In this document: one piece after another, positions 5,330 through 10,777 of the stretch | How the letters are laid out: each line of letters begins with the position of its first letter | Numbering within the stretch: the stretch's first letter is position 1 | Assembly: GCA_030593645.1 (NCBI GenBank) | Contig: JAUVGT010000151.1 | Location: 1-10,777, forward strand | DNA length: 10,777 nucleotides | Source of the DNA: Deltaproteobacteria bacterium | Lineage (GTDB): Bacteria; Desulfobacterota; Desulfobacteria; Desulfobacterales; JAUVGT01 | Reading direction: 5' to 3' | The notes under the pieces: generated by a model | Told to the model about the DNA's origin: nothing | Databases searched by the model: none | The model's input: the letters and a program-made list of their open reading frames with translations, nothing else | Made by a program: the position numbers and the translations under genes

Positions 5330-7549
5330 ATGATTAAAAACCGAAAACGCATACTGATCGTTGATGATAACATATCGATCCACGAAGATTTGAAACATAT
5401 CTTGAATGTTCAGAATCGTGATGAAGATTCCGATTTGGCATCATTTGAAAAAGATCTGTTCGGAGAAAAACTGAACTATGGTATTGAGGAAGACCTGGAA
5501 AATGAAATGATTTATTATGATATTTCCGATGCATACCAGGGCGAAGAAGCCGTCAGTATGGTTGAAAAAGCCTGCGGTGAAAACCGACCGTACGCACTTA
5601 TATTTATGGATGTTCGAATGCCGCCCGGCATTGATGGAATAAAAACCGTCCAGAAAATTTGGGAAAAACACAGGGATAATGAAGTGGTAATATGCACCGC
5701 TTATTCCGATTATTCATGGGAAAAGATTCTGGAAATTTTCGGACGCACAGATCATCTGCAGTTTATGAAAAAACCGTTTGATTCGGTAGCTGTCCAGCAG
5801 ACGGCCCTGTCGCTGGTTACAAAATGGGAACTCGATAGAAAAAACAGGCAAAACCTCATAAACCTTCAGAAAGAAGTGGAGAGACAGACTTCTGAGCTAC
5901 GTAGTATGGTGAAGAACCTGTCCGAACTTAAGGAAAAAGCTGAAGCGGCAACCATCGCCAAAAGTAAATTCATTTCAAATGTATCACACGAAATCCGTAC
6001 GCCACTAAATGGTATTATTGGCATGACAAACCTGATACTGAGGACAAAACTGGATAAAGAACAGAATGGATTTGCGGAAAATATTAAAGTCTCAGGTGAA
6101 TCACTCCTTTCCATTGTAAATGATGTGCTTGATTTTTCTAAGATTGAAGCCGGTAAGATCGAACTTGAAGAAATCGAGTTTAGTATTACAGATCTTGTGG
6201 AAAATATTGCAGACACCATGGCTGTTTCATGTCATCAAAAAGGTGTTGAAATAGCAACATACATTCATAAGGATGTACCCGAGATGCTCATCGGTGATCC
6301 CGAACGGGTTCGGCAGGTACTTTTAAATCTCATGGGCAATGCAACGAAGTTTACAAACAAAGGGGTAATCATCATCACCGTATCGCAGATGTCGATATCC
6401 GATCCGCAGCGAAACACACGGGAAACAATTCTTCGTTTCGAAGTATCAGATACGGGTGTGGGTATCAGTAAAGTCAAGATAATAAAAATATTTGAATCTT
6501 TCTCTCAGGCTGATTCCACAACAACACGTAAATACGGCGGTACCGGACTGGGTCTGACAATATCTAAGAAACTTGTTGAAATAATGGGCGGTGAAATCGA
6601 TGTGAATAGTGTTGAAGGTAAAGGGTCTGTTTTCAGCTTCACCGTCAGTTTAAAAATCCCGAAAAAAGACGGTCCGGTCAATACTGTACCGCTCAACGAA
6701 CTCGATAATCTGACCTGTCTTCTTGTGGGCGATAATACTGAAACACGCAGGGTGCTGTCGCAATATATTGGTGATTGGGGTGGTAAGAGTATCGAGGTTG
6801 ATACTTCAAGGATTCTTCAACGCAATTATCGTTTGCGTATCAAAAAAAAGGAAGTAATTTCTGTAATTATTATCGATTTTAAAGGAATTGAGAAGAATGA
6901 ACCATTAGAAATTGCAGACAGGATAAAAAAGATCGAATCATTAAGTACTGTCCCATTGGTCAGTCTTGTTCCGATCTTTAAATTCAGCAATATCAATGAT
7001 CTTAAAAAAACAGGGTACAGTGCATTTGTCAAAAAACCCGTCAGACAGGCAAAAATAAAAAATATACTATCCAGGTTTGCGTCAACGGGGTTCCACGGGG
7101 TTCATAAATTTCCAGGGAAAGAAAAGCCGGTAGCAGAGATACCGGCTGCATTATCTATCCCTGATTACCTCAGGGTTTTAATTGTTGAAGACGCTCCTAT
7201 CAATCAAACTGTCCTTGCCACATTAATTGAACAGATGGGAATAAAACCTGAAATCGCGGTGAATGGTAAAAAAGCGGTGGAAATGCATTTGAAAAATCAA
7301 TTTGATTTGATTTTCATGGATTTGAATATGCCGGTGATGGACGGACTGGAAGCGACACGCATCATACGCGAATCAGAAGAAAAAAATGGAACGCATGTTC
7401 CTGTGGTCGCGATTACGGCAAACGCATTCAGTGAACACAGGGATATCTGCCTGGAAGCCGGTATGGATGATTTTATAACCAAACCGTTTAACCCTGAACA
7501 TATCAGTAAAATTGTTATAAAGTACTTGGTGGAAGAAGCAAAAAAATGA
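5330..7549 (+). CDS. Hybrid histidine kinase, REC-HisKA-HATPase-REC-REC
   Basis: 739 residues with no membrane segment, so cytoplasmic. The N-terminal receiver (about 6-165) has the acidic pair D12/D13, phospho-acceptor D94 in MDVRMPPG, T123 and K148/K149. It carries an acidic insert (about 28-60) after its first helix, as in REC-first kinases with a CTAYSDYSW motif. A coiled coil (about 167-210) leads to HisKA, with phospho-acceptor His220 in SHEIRTPLNG. The ATPase follows with N-box NLMGNATKF (333-341), DTGVGI (374-379) and GGTGLGL (403-409). A second receiver (about 460-585) is degenerate: the first acidic pair reads GD, though D516 and K568/K569 remain. The last receiver (about 614-735) is complete, with D664, T696 and K718. 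Input probably comes from phosphorylation of the first receiver by another kinase. No output gene is adjacent, so targets lie elsewhere. The start follows an AGGG-type site. Confidence 0.93.
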   Translation: MIKNRKRILIVDDNISIHEDLKHILNVQNRDEDSDLASFEKDLFGEKLNYGIEEDLENEMIYYDISDAYQGEEAVSMVEKACGENRPYALIFMDVRMPPGIDGIKTVQKIWEKHRDNEVVICTAYSDYSWEKILEIFGRTDHLQFMKKPFDSVAVQQTALSLVTKWELDRKNRQNLINLQKEVERQTSELRSMVKNLSELKEKAEAATIAKSKFISNVSHEIRTPLNGIIGMTNLILRTKLDKEQNGFAENIKVSGESLLSIVNDVLDFSKIEAGKIELEEIEFSITDLVENIADTMAVSCHQKGVEIATYIHKDVPEMLIGDPERVRQVLLNLMGNATKFTNKGVIIITVSQMSISDPQRNTRETILRFEVSDTGVGISKVKIIKIFESFSQADSTTTRKYGGTGLGLTISKKLVEIMGGEIDVNSVEGKGSVFSFTVSLKIPKKDGPVNTVPLNELDNLTCLLVGDNTETRRVLSQYIGDWGGKSIEVDTSRILQRNYRLRIKKKEVISVIIIDFKGIEKNEPLEIADRIKKIESLSTVPLVSLVPIFKFSNINDLKKTGYSAFVKKPVRQAKIKNILSRFASTGFHGVHKFPGKEKPVAEIPAALSIPDYLRVLIVEDAPINQTVLATLIEQMGIKPEIAVNGKKAVEMHLKNQFDLIFMDLNMPVMDGLEATRIIRESEEKNGTHVPVVAITANAFSEHRDICLEAGMDDFITKPFNPEHISKIVIKYLVEEAKK

Positions 7550-7591
7550 ACGTCGAACATATAAAAGATGAACGTTCGATGTTCATTTTTT
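7545..7591. terminator. Bidirectional terminator between convergent genes
   Basis: AATGAACGTCGAAC (7545-7558) pairs with GTTCGATGTTCATT (7574-7587) with one G-U type mismatch, followed by T residues to 7591. The left arm is preceded by an A run, so the structure can end transcripts from both strands. It contains the TGA stop of the hybrid kinase (7547-7549) and sits just after the stop of the minus-strand PHP-ATPase gene (7596). Confidence 0.75.
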
Positions 7592-7595
7592 ACCC

Positions 7596-9563
7596 TTATT
7601 TACTCCCGTATCTCACCCCTCTTTTTTGAAAAGATTTTAAATTGCCTTCCATAATATTGATTAACCGATGTTTTTGCGTCTGGTCATCTATAGCGAAGCC
7701 GGAAAGAATATTTTTTATTTTTGTACCCTTCAGGGTTAGCAGGATATAATTATCAGGGTCGGTATTTACAGCCATGACAGGGTTGTTGGTAAAAAGAATG
7801 ACTTGCCGTGTATCTTTGTATTTCTTAATAACCGGAACCAGGAAATTCATAATATCTTCATTGTCAAAGTGGGTTTCAGGTGCGTCTATAATCGCGGGCC
7901 CGAACCGTTTCATGATAATAAACATGCACATCAACGCGGTTCTTCTTATACTCATACTGAGTTTAAAAAAATCCGTCATTTTTTCTTTTGCTTTTCTCCA
8001 ATTGACATTCATGGCCAGCGAAAGTTTATCATTCTTGACTTCAAGTGTGAGGAGCTGTTCTTCTTTATCAAGAAAATCGGGGATAGAAAAGGATTTGTTA
8101 ATGTGCTGAGTATTTGGTTTTGTGGGTTTTCCAAAATGGGTCGATAGAAACATATCAAGGTTATTTTTTGATGAAATAAGCTGTTCAATTTTATCCGAAT
8201 TGTAAAAACCGGGAATAATACCGAGGTTTTCAGCCTGTGATATTCGGAGCGGTTTCACTGATGAGTTGTCCGGGTTAATTTCATACAGCCCGCAGAAATT
8301 TTCCCCGTCACTGTGAAATGCGTAAAAAGAGGATTTTGCATTGATAATCTTTTCAATATATAAGGTGACCTGTCCTTTTATTTTGTGCAGTCCCGGTTTA
8401 ATCGCGTTCTGCATGAGCGAGAAGATTAAAGATTTACCCGACTCTTTTTTCCCTGTTACGCAATTCAGGTGTCTGTTGAGCCTTATGACACGGTTACCAA
8501 GGAAGCTGTTTTTAAAGCTTATGCTGTGAACAAAGACCCCTTCAGGATGTTTATTAATAAATAAGTCCGAAATTCTTACACGGGAAGACGGCATTTTTAT
8601 GGCTGTTTCGAGACCTTCAAATGTCGGTGATGTCATCTTTACATAGGTGCACCGCTTTGCAATTGCATTCAGCTCATGGGCATCGGAGCCTTGAAAAAAT
8701 GCGAATGATGATAAATTGTTTTTATTACGGAATTCGGCAATCCAATGTTTGAGGGTTTTTTTGAGTTTAGTGTCTTTTTTTGAAAATTTTTCGGGCTTAA
8801 CGATTTCAAGGGCGGAAAGATGCCTGTTAATAAGGATATTTTTCATTGCGCCGCTATTGATCTTATGGAGTTTTAACATTGCCTGATCACTGCCATCGAT
8901 GTGGGCCGGAATGGGAATACCGCCCTTTTTGATAATCAGATTGATCGCGTCAAAAACACTTTTTGTGCCCACTTTTGGATTTTTGCCCCAATCATCGATT
9001 GAAAAACCCATTTCATTTAACAGGTCGCAAATCATGAAATGAATTTTTCTTCTCGGGTTTTGTGGGGGGAATACAGCTAGGATATGCATGCCCGTGGTGC
9101 TTAATTCTGTGCCCGGCAAAATGGTCAGTCTTCTTTTTTGATCCTCCCTATTTATTTTGCGAGCTTCATCATCGATCAATTCATACCATGTTGGGGCAGC
9201 GAGATCCATATTGCTTTTTTTAGATTCCTTATCGAGCCAGATGGTGCCGATACTGTTGTGATCCGTGACAGCCACGAGGGACAGATTGGCTTCAAGAAAT
9301 TGATCTACAATTTTTCTCGCGAGTTCCCTGGCTTCCGTAATAATATTATCCCGGATAGCTTCAACTTTGTAATTATAGTGCGGACTTTGGTCATTTTCAG
9401 GGTATATCTTTTTCCGGTAAGGATTAAAGCCATACTTATTCTTCCCTCTCGCGTCTTCCGAAGCCGGGGTGTGAAAATGCAGATCGGTCTTGAAGAACTT
9501 CGCGCCGTATTCCATTTTTTTAACGGATTTGAAAGTGCTTAGAAGCTCTTTTTCAATCGGCAT
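7596..9563 (-). CDS. PHP-domain phosphoesterase fused to SMC/ABC-like ATPase
   Basis: 655 residues; the ATG at 9563 follows GGGAGA by about six bases. The N-terminal half is a PHP metal-dependent phosphoesterase domain with its ligand motifs in order: DLHFH (His29, His31), VTDHNS (Asp101, His102), GTELS (Glu153) and His160, PAH (His221), and GSDAH (Asp294, His296). From about 345 an ATPase begins: Walker A GKKESGKS (371-378), a short insert, a degenerate signature LSMSIRRTAL (535-544), Walker B AIIDAPETHFDN (557-568) and a TNNP switch (592-595). This layout recalls PHP-ATPase proteins annotated as TrlF-like, named from memory. The insert of some 150 residues is too short for a long SMC coiled coil. 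An ATP-gated nuclease or phosphoesterase acting on nucleic acid or nucleotides is inference. It lies 20 nt downstream of the membrane kinase gene, probably in one operon. Confidence 0.85.
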   Translation of the reverse strand: MPIEKELLSTFKSVKKMEYGAKFFKTDLHFHTPASEDARGKNKYGFNPYRKKIYPENDQSPHYNYKVEAIRDNIITEARELARKIVDQFLEANLSLVAVTDHNSIGTIWLDKESKKSNMDLAAPTWYELIDDEARKINREDQKRRLTILPGTELSTTGMHILAVFPPQNPRRKIHFMICDLLNEMGFSIDDWGKNPKVGTKSVFDAINLIIKKGGIPIPAHIDGSDQAMLKLHKINSGAMKNILINRHLSALEIVKPEKFSKKDTKLKKTLKHWIAEFRNKNNLSSFAFFQGSDAHELNAIAKRCTYVKMTSPTFEGLETAIKMPSSRVRISDLFINKHPEGVFVHSISFKNSFLGNRVIRLNRHLNCVTGKKESGKSLIFSLMQNAIKPGLHKIKGQVTLYIEKIINAKSSFYAFHSDGENFCGLYEINPDNSSVKPLRISQAENLGIIPGFYNSDKIEQLISSKNNLDMFLSTHFGKPTKPNTQHINKSFSIPDFLDKEEQLLTLEVKNDKLSLAMNVNWRKAKEKMTDFFKLSMSIRRTALMCMFIIMKRFGPAIIDAPETHFDNEDIMNFLVPVIKKYKDTRQVILFTNNPVMAVNTDPDNYILLTLKGTKIKNILSGFAIDDQTQKHRLINIMEGNLKSFQKRGVRYGSK

Positions 9564-9583
9564 ACAATTCTCCCGTGTGGTTT

Positions 9584-10777
9584 CTAGCTTATGCCTGTTC
9601 CCGGTGATGATACTGGAATTTTAATTTCGATTTTAAAACCATATTTTGTATTGAATGCATTAATGCTTCCCTTGTGACGTTCAATATTTTTTCTCGCGAT
9701 GGCAAGACCGAGACCGGATCCTGATGCCAGTGGTTTATCTGTCCGGTAAAACGGTTCAAAAATGCTGTTCAAATCTTTTTCAGTCAGAGCTTCTGAAGAA
9801 TTAGTTACACTGATCTTAAGGGTATTATGATCTGAAGGTTTTAATATGATAAATACACTGCCGCCTTCCGGGGTGAATTTAACAGCATTATCAAGAATAT
9901 TTGTGAGGGCTGATCTAAGGGCTTCCTTTTCGGCATATATTGAAGAACTTTTTGAAAGATCAGTGGAGACCACCAGGTTTCTACGTTTGATTACCGGGTG
10001 GAGCCTTTCCAACATTTCGAGAATCAGATCGGATGGTTCGATGGGTTCAATTTTTAAAGGTGTTTCATGAATATCCAGCTTTGACAGCTCAAGAATGCGA
10101 CCGATCAGCAGATCCAGTTCGTTGATATCTTCCCTGATATTGTTCAGAAGTCTTTCAAAATCACTGCCGTCCGCTGCTTCCCATCTGCTCCTTAACAGTT
10201 CTTCAGCAATACGTATCCGGGTCAGCGGGCTTCTCAGTTCGTGAGATATGTTTGCTGTAAGCTCCTTGCCTCCACGAACCATTCGTTCAATTTTATCAGC
10301 CATCCGGTTGAAGGATCGGCCCAATTCCCCGATTTCATCTTTTGTGTTTACCGAGGTCCGATGTGAAAGATTACCGTCTGCAATGGTCAGCGAAGAATGT
10401 TTTAATTCTTTGAGGGGTTTTGTAATCAGCCGTGATAAAGGGATAACCAGGATCGCTATGACAATTCCGATAGCCACCAAGCCTAGACCGAATCCGCCTT
10501 GAGGATGGGGTTTTTCAATTCGATTAAAGAGTATATTCAGGCTGCCCTGAATTCCTTTTTGGATCTCTATTGGAATCGTCGCAAATGCTTCATGCCCCCT
10601 GCGGAAACCATGAGAGATTGAGTAGTTATCATAAACATGCATTTCATCTTTATATTCATTCAAGATTTCTGTTGGGATTTCTCCTGTAGAAGATTTTAAA
10701 AGAACCGTACCCGCATGATCTGTCAGCCAGATTCGAACGCTGAAGGCTTCCGCGAACTGTGATATTTGTTTTTTCAG
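9584..10777 (-). CDS. Membrane sensor histidine kinase, 5' end outside window
   Basis: The frame is open to the window edge, giving 397 visible residues; a TTG at 10663 is internal, not the start. Numbering from the first visible codon, residues 1 to about 94 are the end of a likely periplasmic sensor domain. A membrane segment follows (about 96-118, GLGLVAIGIVIAILVIPLS), then HAMP (about 118-168), HisKA with His179 in SHELRSPLTR, and an ATPase with N-box NILDNAVKF, F-box FEPFYR and GSGLGLAIA. The G1 box reads VTNSSEAL in place of DxGxG, a change tolerated in some VanS/CusS-like kinases, so activity is still likely. This is a classic two-helix inner-membrane kinase of the CpxA/CusS/VanS sort. 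The first membrane helix, and probably a response regulator, lie beyond the edge. It is followed by the PHP-ATPase gene after 20 nt. Confidence 0.9.
   Translation of the reverse strand: MKKQISQFAEAFSVRIWLTDHAGTVLLKSSTGEIPTEILNEYKDEMHVYDNYSISHGFRRGHEAFATIPIEIQKGIQGSLNILFNRIEKPHPQGGFGLGLVAIGIVIAILVIPLSRLITKPLKELKHSSLTIADGNLSHRTSVNTKDEIGELGRSFNRMADKIERMVRGGKELTANISHELRSPLTRIRIAEELLRSRWEAADGSDFERLLNNIREDINELDLLIGRILELSKLDIHETPLKIEPIEPSDLILEMLERLHPVIKRRNLVVSTDLSKSSSIYAEKEALRSALTNILDNAVKFTPEGGSVFIILKPSDHNTLKISVTNSSEALTEKDLNSIFEPFYRTDKPLASGSGLGLAIARKNIERHKGSINAFNTKYGFKIEIKIPVSSPGTGIS

Noticed and set aside
10663..10665. Window-internal start for the rightmost kinase (TTG near 10663)
   Set aside because: The frame stays open to the window edge with sensible sensor-domain sequence and no ribosome site precedes the TTG, so the gene is cut by the window.

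Overview
The window looks like a chromosomal segment of an AT-rich Gram-negative bacterium. It has a REC-first hybrid histidine kinase, HAMP-type membrane kinase signalling, a fused DAHP synthase-chorismate mutase, and intergenic palindromic repeats built on GACGGTTTCGTAAAAAGTC and on CTAAAGTG/CCATAGCTTTAGCGACGG units. From memory this mix recalls sulfate-reducing Desulfobacterota (Desulfobacterales). That placement is inference and no search was run.

Layout. 1-531 is repeat-rich DNA with no convincing gene. It holds an imperfect inverted array, several REP-like units and overlapping hairpins. 532-1293 (+) is an arginase-fold protein with altered active-site residues, convergent with a GNAT acetyltransferase at 1297-1815 (-). 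1816-2181 carries a 125-bp palindromic MITE-like element. 2182-2376 (+) is a small YwbE-family protein. 2431-4602 (-) is an aromatic amino acid operon, read right to left: leader peptide, attenuator, prephenate dehydrogenase (tyrA), then DAHP synthase fused to chorismate mutase. 4754-5104 (-) is a one-domain cupin whose promoter overlaps a palindrome. 5330-7549 (+) is a 739-residue cytoplasmic hybrid histidine kinase with three receiver modules, ending in a terminator shared with the convergent gene. 7596-10777 (-) is a probable operon: a membrane histidine kinase cut by the window edge, followed 20 nt later by a 655-residue PHP phosphoesterase-ATPase fusion.

The strongest finding is small and unannotated. 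At 4522-4602 on the minus strand a 26-codon ORF carries seven consecutive Tyr codons. It is followed by a 15-bp-stem terminator with nine U just upstream of tyrA. A perfect 9-nt antiterminator match lies inside the leader ORF. Two stems that would release the terminator lie next to the Tyr codons. This is a complete ribosome-mediated tyrosine attenuator, and it makes biochemical sense because the operon encodes pathway entry (DAHP synthase), the branch point (chorismate mutase) and the tyrosine branch (TyrA).

The second point of interest is the kinase/PHP-ATPase pair at the right end. The PHP protein keeps the metal-ligand motifs and has an SMC/ABC-like ATPase with a very short insert; its function is unknown.
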